A stretch of 64,000 nucleotides of DNA from Streptococcus sp. 116-D4 (GTDB taxonomy: Bacteria; Bacillota; Bacilli; Lactobacillales; Streptococcaceae): NCBI RefSeq assembly GCF_009731465.1, contig NZ_AP021887.1, positions 986,001 to 1,050,000 on the forward strand. Reading direction: 5' to 3'. Position numbers and translations under genes: made by a program. This document shows, piece after piece, positions 29,272 to 37,800 of this stretch; the first letter of the stretch is position 1; each line of letters opens with the position of its first letter. The notes below the pieces were generated by a model. It saw only the letters and a program-made list of their open reading frames with translations, ran no database searches and was not told the DNA's origin.

Positions 29272-30601
29272 TTATAAATCACCCTTCTCCAAATTCTTAA
29301 TAAGTGTGGAAAAATCGACACCTAAGTTGTCTGTAATGTCGTGATCATTCACTTCATACCAATTGAAAGTATCGTATAACATAGCTTTATTGAAAGCACT
29401 TGAATTAAATCGTGGCTTACGCTTTTTATGGAGCTTCTCATTGAAAAGGATTTTGGCTCGCAAGGCATCAAACGAGTAACCTCTACCCATTCGCTCTACC
29501 TGCCTAATAATGCTGTTAATTGACTCCGTATAAGCATTAGTGAGCCTTTTATCAAAGTAGTTGAATATTTCAACATGCCAGTTGTCTACGGCTCTCACGA
29601 GGTCTTTATATGCGTCTTTAGAGTTGCTGGACATACAACGGTGTCTCCATTGACTATAACGAAGATGACCTTCATCTGGATCAGGAGTATCCCATATCCA
29701 GTAAAACTCTTCTTTGAGTTCATAGGCTTCTTTTAAAGCAGGAAGATTACCTAACCAAGTATCTAAGAGGAATGATTCACCTTCATTTAGATCGTGTTTA
29801 CGCTTTAGAAGGATAAACCTTTCACGCATAAGGTACGTCTTTCTTTTTGGCTCATATGGGCTTTCAAAGACTTTCTGACGTTATCTAAGGCTTGATTAGC
29901 CATTCTAACTACATGAAACTTATCTACGACAACTTTAGCGTGTGGAAGGATAGTGTTCACTGCGTCTTTGTAGGGCTTCCACATATCCATTGTGACGTAC
30001 TCAATGTAAGTCCTGTCACTGATTTCTGAAAGACGTTGGATGACTGTTTCCTTGTTACGGTTAGGCTTGATGTCATAAATAGTCCTGCGTTCAATATTAG
30101 TCAATACAAGCCGAGGTCTACGGATAATATGTATCTCGTCTATCCCAAGCCACTTAGGAGTTTCAAACTGGTATTCACGTTCTTTGAGTGCCACATAGTC
30201 CTTAAAAACGTTCCTAATGGTTTTTTCGTCAACACCAACGCTTTCTGCGACTTCTACAAAGGTCTTAGACATGGATTGCTCTTGAATGGACTTTAAAAGC
30301 CTTTTGGTCATACTACGCTTTTCATCTACAGATATTAGGCGTTCCCAGAAGGTAGATCCGCATTCACGACACTTGTATCGTCTACGGTTCATTGTAAGCC
30401 CACTCGCTTTAAACGAATGGGCAAATCCATAATTAGTTGATTTCTTGAACTGTGTTTGTACAACTTGTCAAAACCACATTCAGGACAACATTCAGGTGGT
30501 CCGACTGCTTCAACTTTAAACATCATATCGGTTTCATTTTCTTGTGGCGGTTCTATTATTTTAATGTCTGGTAAGGATAATAAGTCTGACATATTATTCA
30601 T
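29272..30601 (-). pseudogene. ISL3-family transposase, broken by two frameshifts
   Basis: Three consecutive pieces: 30389-30601 (zinc-finger part, CCPECG and RVGLQ), 29805-30392 (RRRYKCRECGSTFWE, then the catalytic region GIDEIHI, TMDMWKPYKDAV, KFHVVRMANQALD) and 29272-29829 (AYTESINSIIRQ to the C-terminus). The first junction (LQ then NRRRYKC) and the second (RRT then MRERF) each need one inserted base to rejoin. Total about 440 residues, the normal ISL3 size. The element is therefore probably immobile without help from a related transposase. Confidence 0.88.
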
Positions 30602-30751
30602 CCTTTATTACTCTGCGGTGTTAAGGTATCAATTATAGATTTGATGTCGAAATCATCAGTGTTAAATTATTTTTGTGACCACAAATGCACTTAGAAAATC
30701 CCTTAAAGCATTAGCTGGTTCACTTGAATAGGGAGTTGTAAAAAAGTTCCC

Positions 30752-32647
30752 TTAGCCTGCACAGCAAGATAATTTCGAAACATCTTTATCAAAAGTTAGG
30801 ACAGCCAGCTTCAATCCTTCTGCCATTGTTAGATATGGAGCCATCGTTTCTCTCAGATCTCCAACAGTTAAACCGAATTTCACAGCTAATGTTGCTGCAT
30901 AAATTACGTCTCCTGCGTTTTCTGCCACTACATGCGCCCCTAACACTTTCAATGTTTTCGCGTCTGCCACTAATTTGAAAACACCTGTTGTTTCCCGATT
31001 AACGAGCGCTCTTGGAACAGCATCCAACGGCAATACCGATGTTTTCACTTCATATCCTTTTTCTTTTGCCTGTTGCTCCGTTAAACCAACCGTTGCAATC
31101 GATGGAGAAGTAAACGTAACGCCTGGAACCACTTCTAAATTGACCTTTTGATTTAGTCCTCCGATTGCATTACGAGCAGCAAGTCCACCTTCATAAGCAG
31201 CTACATAAACAAATTGGGGACCGAGAGTGACATCTCCAGCTGAATAAATTCGGGAATTGGTCGTTTTAAGATAATCATCAATGACAATTTCACCACGGGA
31301 ACCAACTTCAACACCTGCTGCATGTAAGTTTAATGATTCTGTATTTGGTTTTCTTCCAGTGGCAATTAGCAATTGTTCTGCTTCAATAATTCGCTTTTTA
31401 CCATTTATCTCAACATGAACTTTTTTAATGTCTCCATCTTGCTCAACTCGTTCATAGGTTGCACCTGTTACTAAATTAATTCCCTGTTCTGTTAAGGCCT
31501 TAGTAATGGCTTCTGAAATTTCAGGATCGTATTCTTTTAATAGACGCTCGCTTCTTTGAATCAAAGTGACTTCTGACCCGAGGTTATGAAATAGTTGTCC
31601 TAATTCCATGCCGATATATCCTGAACCAATTACGGTAAGACGATTTGGAACCTTCTTTAATTCCAATAAGCTAGTGCTTGTTAAATAATCTACTTCATCT
31701 AATCCGGGAATATTAGGTGCAGTTGAAGAAGCACCTGTAGCTATTAAAAATCTTTTGGCTGTGATTTGATTGCCATTTACTTCAACTGTATTTTCATTTA
31801 CGAATTTTGCTTCACTTTTTATTAATTCAAAACCATAATCATCAATTAAATTCACATATTTTTCATTTCGCATCTCGGTTACTAAATCATTCTTTTGTTT
31901 TACTAATGGCGCTAAATCAACATTTGAAGCCGAAGTGTGTAATCCCACAAATGGATTATTTTTTGCTAGATGATTGATTTCCCCTGCTCTTAATAAGGTC
32001 TTAGAAGGAACGCATCCGACATTAACGCAAGTTCCACCCACCGTTCCACGCTCAATCATAGCCACTTTTGCGTTCAAAGTAACGGCTTCAATGGCAGATG
32101 AAAAGGCAGCTCCACCAGAACCGATGATGATATAATCATAATCATAGTTACCTTCATCATTTAAACTTACATCTGTCCTTTTTTCCGATTGCACTTGTAT
32201 TTCTTCTGCTTCGCCCGGTTGATATTGTGCGTCAGTAATCGCTGTTTTCGCGATATCAATGTCTACATCATACGGTAGTTCAAACAGTGCTTCTCCGCGA
32301 CGAAAGTCTACTTCAATCCCTTTTGCACCTGCATTTTCAAGAGCAACCGCAATATGTTCTTCACAACCAGTGCAGGTCATTCCTTCAACGTTTAGCCGAT
32401 ATTTTTTCAATAAATTCGTCTTTTGTTCCGATTGAAATTCTTCTGCTTCGCCCGGGTGATAATTTGCGTCAGCAATCGCCTTTATTGCACTTTCAACCTC
32501 AATATCATCGGACAGTTCAAATACTGCTTCACCACGACGATAACTAGACTCAATATTTTTAGCACCTATCTTTTCAAGTGCTGATTCTACGTGTTTTTCA
32601 CAACCCGTACAAGTCATTCCTGAAATGTTTACCTTAAATTTATTCAT
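30752..32647 (-). CDS. merA: Mercury(II) reductase with two N-terminal heavy-metal domains
   Basis: NADPH- and FAD-dependent reduction of Hg(II) to volatile Hg(0) in the cytoplasm. 631 residues: two HMA domains, each with GMTCTGC (first at 10-16, second near 89), then the flavoprotein core with [12 protein letters not shown], the redox pair [12 protein letters not shown], and a C-terminal Cys pair (KLSCCAG). Two tandem N-terminal domains are typical of Bacillus-type MerA. It follows merR on the same strand. No mercury transporter (MerT, MerP) or organomercurial lyase is present in the element. Confidence 0.96.
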   Translation of the reverse strand: MNKFKVNISGMTCTGCEKHVESALEKIGAKNIESSYRRGEAVFELSDDIEVESAIKAIADANYHPGEAEEFQSEQKTNLLKKYRLNVEGMTCTGCEEHIAVALENAGAKGIEVDFRRGEALFELPYDVDIDIAKTAITDAQYQPGEAEEIQVQSEKRTDVSLNDEGNYDYDYIIIGSGGAAFSSAIEAVTLNAKVAMIERGTVGGTCVNVGCVPSKTLLRAGEINHLAKNNPFVGLHTSASNVDLAPLVKQKNDLVTEMRNEKYVNLIDDYGFELIKSEAKFVNENTVEVNGNQITAKRFLIATGASSTAPNIPGLDEVDYLTSTSLLELKKVPNRLTVIGSGYIGMELGQLFHNLGSEVTLIQRSERLLKEYDPEISEAITKALTEQGINLVTGATYERVEQDGDIKKVHVEINGKKRIIEAEQLLIATGRKPNTESLNLHAAGVEVGSRGEIVIDDYLKTTNSRIYSAGDVTLGPQFVYVAAYEGGLAARNAIGGLNQKVNLEVVPGVTFTSPSIATVGLTEQQAKEKGYEVKTSVLPLDAVPRALVNRETTGVFKLVADAKTLKVLGAHVVAENAGDVIYAATLAVKFGLTVGDLRETMAPYLTMAEGLKLAVLTFDKDVSKLSCCAG

Positions 32648-32675
32648 AAAAAAGCTCCTTTCGTTAATTAATCTC

Positions 32676-33068
32676 TCATGTTAATGTGTCTATTATTGGA
32701 CACGAATGTAATTGCTTTTCATCTGGACATCGTTGTTTTAAGTCGTCTAACATAGTTTCAATTCGTTTTAAATCCTCTATTTGTTTTTGCACTTCCTTTT
32801 GTTTTTTAGAAACAAATTCGAACATATCTTGACAACGAACTTCATCTTTATCTACAACACCAAGTAATTTATAAATCTCGCTTAAAGAGAAACCAAGTTC
32901 CTGTATTCGTTTAATAAGCCCAACACGCTTAACGTCATCATATGAATATATCTGATAACCAGCTTCCGTTCGGTGAGGTTCTTGTAATAAATTTTTTCGC
33001 TCGTAATATCTGATCGTTTCTTTATTAACTCCACATTTATCTGCAAACTCACTAATGCGATAAATCAT
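32676..33068 (-). CDS. merR: Mercury-responsive MerR regulator
   Basis: A 130-residue MerR-family activator-repressor. N-terminal winged helix ([21 protein letters not shown]) and a long dimerisation helix, with the three mercury-binding cysteines at 79 (VRCQDM), 114 (KQRCPD) and 123 (LHSCPI), the exact spacing and numbering of Bacillus MerR. It is the first gene of a merR-merA operon and binds the operator immediately upstream. Confidence 0.95.
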   Translation of the reverse strand: MIYRISEFADKCGVNKETIRYYERKNLLQEPHRTEAGYQIYSYDDVKRVGLIKRIQELGFSLSEIYKLLGVVDKDEVRCQDMFEFVSKKQKEVQKQIEDLKRIETMLDDLKQRCPDEKQLHSCPIIDTLT

Positions 33069-33087
33069 CTTATTTCACCCCCTGAAT

Positions 33088-33119
33088 ATTATAAACCATG
33101 TACCATAGTACACGGTCAA
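33088..33119 (-). promoter_or_regulatory. mer promoter with MerR operator
   Basis: Minus-strand TTGACC (33114-33119) and TATAAT (33088-33093) are 20 bases apart, the over-long spacing MerR corrects by untwisting DNA. Within the spacer lies a dyad ACCGTGTAC and GTACATGGT (33095-33116), matching at eight of nine positions. Confidence 0.88.
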
Positions 33120-33261
33120 GTAAATTGGACTATTTTATTTTTTTTCCCAAAGTATCACTCGTATGTGATTGATACTTTTATATAATACTATTGATTATCC
33201 TAACATCCCACCAGAAAATCCAATTTAAACACCAGTTGTTTTTAAACTATTAAGAAAGTAA

Positions 33262-33285
33262 TTCCACTATATATTCCGAAGACCC
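33262..33285 (-). repeat. Terminal inverted repeat, right
   Basis: Minus strand: GGGTCTTCGGAAT then ATATAGTGGAA; the partner of 29242-29265. Confidence 0.82.
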
Positions 33286-33293
33286 ATTTTTCC
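33286..33293. repeat. Target-site duplication, right copy
   Basis: ATTTTTCC, one mismatch from the left copy at 29234-29241. Confidence 0.8.
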
Positions 33294-33323
33294 AATTTGC
33301 TTTTCTGTTAGATAGATTGTTAT
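33286..33323 (-). pseudogene. doc: Doc toxin, 5' fragment
   Basis: Immediately overlapping the antitoxin stop, the frame reads ITIYLTEKQIGK (first codon ATA where an ATG is expected), then enters the right end of the ISL3-type element. Joined to the 3' fragment at 28858-29241 through one copy of the duplicated eight bases it gives a continuous toxin of about 137 residues. The ATG to ATA change may be a second lesion. Confidence 0.8.
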
Positions 33324-33490
33324 TTTCCCACCAAAGCTTTGAAAACATCGTCGTATCTATCAAAGATTTTATCTACATTTAAGTCAAAGGCATCATCAGA
33401 TACATAAGAAACCTGCTGACCCAATTCTTCCGATTTTACACCACTTGGAATAGTGATTGAATTTCCTTTTTTTCTTATTTTCACGACCAT
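33320..33490 (-). CDS. AbrB/MazE-fold antitoxin (orphaned)
   Basis: A 56-residue protein: MVVKIRKKGNSITIPSGVK is the swapped-hairpin DNA-binding N-terminus of the AbrB/SpoVT/MazE type, followed by an acidic C-terminus (SDDAFDLNVDKIFDRYDD) suited to binding a toxin. AAGGA lies about nine bases before the ATG. Its stop overlaps the start of the split doc gene, the standard antitoxin-first arrangement. With doc interrupted it has no intact partner here. Too short for many gene callers. Confidence 0.75.
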   Translation of the reverse strand: MVVKIRKKGNSITIPSGVKSEELGQQVSYVSDDAFDLNVDKIFDRYDDVFKALVGK

Positions 33491-33510
33491 CTTATTTTTT
33501 CCTTTTCTGT

Positions 33511-33539
33511 ATTAAAATAAATAATTGCGGTAATTACAA
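33511..33539 (-). promoter_or_regulatory. Candidate promoter of the antitoxin gene
   Basis: TTGTAA (33534-33539), 17-base spacer, TTTAAT (33511-33516), upstream of the antitoxin ribosome site. An 8-bp palindrome GTAATTAC overlaps the -35 side and could be an autoregulation site. The rest of 33540-33710 shows no gene. Confidence 0.4.
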
Positions 33540-33715
33540 TGGCAGGATAATTCGCTCTCGTAACAATCTCTATCAGAGCAAATAAATATTATGGTTCTGA
33601 AACGTTATGAATGCCACTATTTTAACAGGTTTTGGAACAAGGCTAAATTATAGCATACAAATTAATAATCTTAGTCATAGTTTCCATATAATTTACCAAA
33701 ATTTCAAATAAAAAG

Positions 33716-33738
33716 AGAACAAATTTGCTCTCCTTTAC
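33716..33738 (-). terminator. Terminator downstream of the 103-residue gene
   Basis: Minus-strand GAGAGCAA and TTGTTCTC form an eight-pair stem with one G-U, followed by TTTTTATTT. Confidence 0.6.
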
Positions 33739-33818
33739 TTTATACATTTTTCAACTATTAGGATTGATTAATTTTTACGCTGCTCAGTTGATACATTATG
33801 ATTTAATTGATGTAAGTC

Positions 33819-34130
33819 TTACTTAATACTATGCTTATTCATCTTTTGTTCAAAGATATTCGTGATAATCTGACGTAATTCTTCGCGTTCTTTTTCTGGT
33901 ATTTCACCACTTGTTTGAGCTGCAGCGTAGAGCTCAGGGTGTTCAATTGAAATGCGTTTAATCGTACGTGTCGTAGCATGCTTTCTGACAAAAAACGGGA
34001 TTCGCTTAATCAAGTCTTGTGGTACTAGTGCAAGAATCTTCTCAGCAGTTTCCTTGTCACTAATCTTAGACGTAGTCAGTCCCTTCTTAATCATTTCCTG
34101 TTCTTTTTCTGTAAAATCTTTTAATTCCAT
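33819..34130 (-). CDS. Hypothetical protein (103 aa)
   Basis: A short, strongly charged helical protein beginning MELKDFTEKEQEMIKKGL and containing IKRIPFFVRKHATTRTIKRI and EIPEKEREELRQIITNIF. No signal peptide or membrane segment. AGGAG-type ribosome site (GGAGGAC) just upstream. I do not recognise a family. It is alone between terminators in the accessory region. Confidence 0.6.
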   Translation of the reverse strand: MELKDFTEKEQEMIKKGLTTSKISDKETAEKILALVPQDLIKRIPFFVRKHATTRTIKRISIEHPELYAAAQTSGEIPEKEREELRQIITNIFEQKMNKHSIK

Positions 34131-34199
34131 TCGATTTGTCCTCCTGTTTTCTCTACCTTAAATTATATACCAAACTAGATAAAACTACAAATGGACTGT

Positions 34200-34436
34200 C
34201 TGGAAATAGGAGCAATATTGCAAAGAAGACTCTGATTTTTAATGATGAATCTTCCTCCTCAGTCACTTCCCATACTTCTGATTGATAGCCTTCCCCATCA
34301 ATATCGTGTCTTTAGATATAACCAATAAATGTTTCTTTTTTTCGTAGTTTCTGGCTATTAACGATTGAAATAACCCACCAACTCATCAAAAATATAAATA
34401 AAAGTCCTAAGATTACTGTTAAAGTATACAAAAAGC
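34200..34436 (-). pseudogene. Remnant of a small membrane protein gene
   Basis: The minus-strand frame reads YTLTVILGLLFIFLMSWWVI (a membrane helix), then SQKLRKKETFIGYI, a TAA, and RHDIDGEGYQSEVWEVTEEE. A stop codon interrupts it and no good start is present, since a terminator hairpin lies directly upstream. Family not recognised. Confidence 0.35.
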
Positions 34437-34453
34437 CTTAAAAAAGGCTTTGT
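34430..34453. terminator. Terminator after the lipid kinase gene
   Basis: AAAGCC and GGCTTT around TTAAAAAA; T tract is on the minus strand side facing the kinase gene end. Confidence 0.6.
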
Positions 34454-34460
34454 CTATATA

Positions 34461-35345
34461 CTAATCCTCTTTCGGTTTTGAAAATACTTCTACTCGTTGA
34501 GCTAGGACTTTGATTTCTACAGGTAAGTTATCCGATTTATCGCCATCAACATCTGACTCCAATTCACTATCTGAAGAGATCTTAATAGTACGCGCTCTGA
34601 TATACTCGATATTATCATTTGCGACAACATCCCCTTTTAGTAAATCAGGAATGACAGATAATTTGGAGAAGATAGAGGCATCTTTCAGAATCAAAATGTT
34701 GGCATAGCCATCTTTGTTTTCTTCAAAGATTTTCTTATCAGCGAAGTAATTTGTCAAGAGAATCAAAACATGACTAGCTTCACCAACATAATTTCCATTT
34801 TCTGTCTCTACCTTAATGTTAAAGACTTGATCCGTCATGACAGACTTCATGGTATTTACAGCATAGGCTAGAATACCGAATTTTGTCTTATCTTCAATTT
34901 CAACATTGTGAATCGCGTCAGGTAGAGAACCGATACTAAAGATATAACCGAAATAATTGTCATTCGCTTTACCGATATCGATCTTATTGGTTAAGTCAAA
35001 GTCGAGTTCATCTATCGCACTATCGATGTCTTGATTGATTTCCAACAGTTTTGTAATGAGGTTACCCGTACCGCCTGGGATAATTCCTAACTTAGGAATG
35101 TAGTCTCTCTCAGCAATACCAGAAATGACTTCATTAACTGTCCCGTCTCCACCAAACACAACCACTGCATCGTACTGCTCATGAGAAGCCTCTTGAGCAA
35201 AATGGGTTGCATCCAGTGCTTTTTCGGTAATTTTGGTTTCCACGTGCTCAAAGTATTCTTTGGCTTTATTCTCCAGCTTTTCTTTGTAATCCAAAGCCTT
35301 TTCCCCACCAGAAGTAGGATTAATAATAACCATTGCTTTTTTCAT
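34461..35345 (-). CDS. Diacylglycerol/lipid kinase family protein (YegS/DagK type)
   Basis: A 294-residue soluble kinase. N-terminal NPTSGG nucleotide-binding segment, then VVFGGDGTVNEVISG and IPGGTGNLITKLL, the catalytic GGDGT and lipid kinase motifs. ATG at 35345 is preceded by AAGGAG; an upstream ATG at 35366 lacks a site. Phosphorylates diacylglycerol or a related lipid to feed phospholipid recycling; substrate inferred from family. Confidence 0.88.
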   Translation of the reverse strand: MKKAMVIINPTSGGEKALDYKEKLENKAKEYFEHVETKITEKALDATHFAQEASHEQYDAVVVFGGDGTVNEVISGIAERDYIPKLGIIPGGTGNLITKLLEINQDIDSAIDELDFDLTNKIDIGKANDNYFGYIFSIGSLPDAIHNVEIEDKTKFGILAYAVNTMKSVMTDQVFNIKVETENGNYVGEASHVLILLTNYFADKKIFEENKDGYANILILKDASIFSKLSVIPDLLKGDVVANDNIEYIRARTIKISSDSELESDVDGDKSDNLPVEIKVLAQRVEVFSKPKED

Positions 35346-35482
35346 TAATTTCTCCTTAATTTTCATTAGAAATATTTATATTTCGTCAATTGCAACTAAA
35401 TGTACTCCCATTATACAATGAAAATACAGAAAAGAAAAATCTCACGTATTGGAGATTAATCTGATTTTATTCTATTTTCCCA

Positions 35483-36309
35483 TCATTTAACTACAGCCTT
35501 TAAGGGTTCATCCAAGTAAGAATAAGTCTTATTCTTTATCCAATCAGGAATTCCGTAAGCTGCCTCTACTATGCTACCAGTTATTGCAGCGAGAGTATCA
35601 CTTTCGCCACCAAGTGAAATGGCATTTCTTATTGCATCTTCGAAATCTCTACTTTCAAGAAAAGCAATAATGGCTTGGGGGACAGTTTCTTGACATGTTT
35701 CGTTAAAACGATAGTTAGGGCGGATTTCATCTAAAGTTTGAGATAGATTGTAGCTGTGTTCTTCTCTATATAATCCTTAATCTGTCTTTTACACTCTGTA
35801 TGATTGTCATTGATTGGTTGCTCATAATCTCCACAATAACCTCCAAAGTAATAACGACACAGAAAAATAGCATCAGCTGTAGCCATAGCACCTTTAATAC
35901 TTTCTGGATGATTATGAGTTACCTCTGCAGAAAGACTCGCAAGTTATCTAGATGATGGCCACGTACCGGTTCTCTCATAGACATCACAGTCCATGACTCA
36001 AGCACATGGAGAAACACGCATAGCTGAACCATTCCCAAAGCTAGTAAAAGGCTCACGGTTATCGCTGTTTAGCCATGCATTAAACCGAACACCATAATCA
36101 GCATCTGGATACAGTCTGCCATATTTCTTCATCGTGCCAATGAAGTCGTCTTTTTGTCCCCCATTCATAATCGTTTCTGCAATAGCACAGGTCATCACCG
36201 TATCATCCGTAAAAAAGCAGTCCTTCCGAAATAAAGGAAAGTCCTTCGTTTTAATATTGTTTCATTCGTAAATAGAACCGACAATATCTCCAATAATTGC
36301 TTCTATCAT
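35483..36309 (-). pseudogene. ADP-ribosylglycohydrolase, decayed
   Basis: The start MIEAIIGDIVGSIYE is followed at once by TGA. Later pieces keep recognisable parts: FFTDDTVMTCAIAETIMNGG (metal-binding TDDT), a DADYGVRFNAWL stretch, SLSAEVTHNHPESIKGAMAT, and a C-terminal YSYLDEPLKAVVK. At least four stops or shifts separate them. The family removes ADP-ribose from proteins, often dinitrogenase-reductase-type or macro-associated. Clearly non-functional. Confidence 0.85.
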
Positions 36310-36342
36310 GAGATTTCTCTTTTTATAGTATTCTTCAATTCC

Positions 36343-36909
36343 CTACATCAATCCTTCAAGTTCTTCCTTCACATATTCCTCTACATCTTCCATCTCTACA
36401 AACATTGAGTCTAAATGACATAAGAAGTGCCAATCTTCGCTCCCTTTTTTTCTGTAAAGAATCGCTTCGCCGTCTTCACTTCCGAAAAAGCTTCTGTCGA
36501 TTTCATATCCGCGGCTTTCTAAGAAGTCTTTTACTTTACGATAGTTCGCTTCTCTTGTTTCAACATAAGCTTTAACCTCATGGTTGTTGACGACATATGC
36601 ATCGATTTTTGAATGTCCTTCGATCACTCTATCGTTTTTGAGGGATAAATTTGAAATCTCTTTCCAAATAATGTCTACATTTTCCTCAGGATCGAACATA
36701 AATTTAGATAAAGGAACAATATTTCCGTTAAAAATAATTTCCATATAATCCGGTATGTTTTTAGGATTAAAATACTCCATTTCAAAACCATCTTCTGTTT
36801 CCAGAGCGTACCCCGGGATTTGAGCTACAAAGTCTTTCCCCTCTTCTAAAGAATCAAAAGCGACTAAATCTGTTGAATAACTATTTTGATATAACTCTAA
36901 TATAACCAT
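36343..36909 (-). CDS. Hypothetical acidic protein (188 aa)
   Basis: Begins MVILELYQNSYSTDLVAFDS, contains DPEENVDIIWKEISNLSL and ends in a Glu-rich tail (EMEDVEEYVKEELEGLM). No signal peptide or membrane segment. Low isoelectric point and its setting among decayed cargo genes recall orphan immunity proteins of polymorphic toxins, but no family is recognised. Confidence 0.55.
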   Translation of the reverse strand: MVILELYQNSYSTDLVAFDSLEEGKDFVAQIPGYALETEDGFEMEYFNPKNIPDYMEIIFNGNIVPLSKFMFDPEENVDIIWKEISNLSLKNDRVIEGHSKIDAYVVNNHEVKAYVETREANYRKVKDFLESRGYEIDRSFFGSEDGEAILYRKKGSEDWHFLCHLDSMFVEMEDVEEYVKEELEGLM

Positions 36910-37037
36910 CTATAACCTCTTCTAAATTGTCCATAGATTAATTTTTCAAAACATAAAACCGATTAGTTAGTAACCGTTAGAATATAGAAAATTCTTTTTT
37001 CCATCTTCTTAAAACAGATTATTTTATTATTGACAGA

Positions 37038-37408
37038 CTAAGCTTGCACCAGCAACACTACACACTAGACGATTCGGACTTACCGTATCATTTCGATGGT
37101 TTCCTTCCTCATTCTACGGGTCCTATCCCATGGGCGGCGCTTCTATTTCTACTTCGCTGATGCCTCAGCTCGCATAAGCAGTGAAACTGCCTCAACATGA
37201 TACGTCTGCGGAACTCAAAAGGTTTGGGGAACCTTTTGAGGATTAACTACGTTTCTCCAACAAGCTTACACACTCAGCGGTTCGCTGTTACCGTATCGTT
37301 TCGTCGAAAACTCCTTACTCTACGACAGCTATCCCATGGGCGGAGCATCTACTTCTACTTCGCCGATGTCTCAGCTCGTACAAGCAGTGATACCGCCTCA
37401 ACATGTGG
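37038..37408 (-). repeat. Two degenerate tandem copies (about 207 bp apart) of an RNA-methyltransferase 3' end
   Basis: ACCGTATC at 37082 and 37290, and TATCCCATGGGCGG at 37124 and 37330, recur with an offset of 206-208. The minus strand reads PQTYHVEAVSLLMRAEASAK with stop at the first copy, and HVEAVSLLVRAETSAK at the second, plus CVVLLVQA with stop at 37038-37040. These resemble the end of the intact rlmD at 42542 ([15 protein letters not shown]). So this is a scar of repeated partial duplication of rlmD-like sequence. Confidence 0.6.
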
Positions 37409-37630
37409 AGTTAGTCAACATCTATATTATATAACGAAAGTGATAGAGTTGTTGTTTAAAATTAAACTTTAGAATGAAAATATTTAAAAAAAGTAGATCA
37501 CTTTTAGAAGTGTCCTACTTGTATTATTTTTATTTAAAAAGGGATAAATCCTTAACAAAAGGGGTGTACTCCCGCGCCTTCGGGAAGGAAAAAAAGAAAT
37601 GGCGCAAAATCAAGGTTTTATTTTTGAAAT

Positions 37631-37745
37631 TTACCAGAAAATACCCTTAATGAAAGTAACGTAGTTCTTGTTGATGGTCATAGTGTGTTCTATTGATGCA
37701 CGTTCAACGGTTACTAGATTTAGGTTAAAATCGTTAAAGCCCATA
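37631..37745 (-). other. Unassigned short frames downstream of cadA
   Basis: The stretch 37441-37754 holds no convincing gene. A plus-strand 21-codon frame (MAQNQGFIFEIYQKIP) at about 37600 follows GGGAAGG, and a minus-strand 37-codon frame (MGFNDFNLNLVTVERAS) at 37631-37745 has no good ribosome site. Both may be remnants of transferred DNA. Confidence 0.2.
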
Positions 37746-37754
37746 TCATAGTTT

Positions 37755-37788
37755 AAAAAAGCGATTATACAAAAACTTGTATATCGCT
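37755..37788 (-). terminator. Terminator of the cad operon
   Basis: Minus strand AGCGATATACAAG and TGTATAATCGCT pair around TTTT, followed by TTTTTTAAAC. Confidence 0.75.
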
Positions 37789-37800
37789 CTGTTTGTTCAC

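Larger units (their letters stand above)
29242..33285 (-). mobile_element. ISL3-family element carrying merR-merA (4,044 bp)
   Basis: The element is bounded by 24-bp inverted repeats (29242-29265 and 33262-33285) that agree at 20 of 24 positions, each starting GGGT and sharing TTCGGA and GTGGAA. It is flanked by an 8-bp target duplication, the size made by ISL3-family transposases. It contains a three-piece ISL3 transposase pseudogene next to the left end and merA-merR as cargo next to the right end. It is inserted in the doc toxin gene. ISL3 elements with passenger genes are known, but I recall no named mer example of this arrangement. Confidence 0.85.

Noticed and set aside
30389..30601. 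Independent small zinc-finger gene
   Set aside because: Its residues are the N-terminus of an ISL3 transposase that continues in the next frame at 30392.
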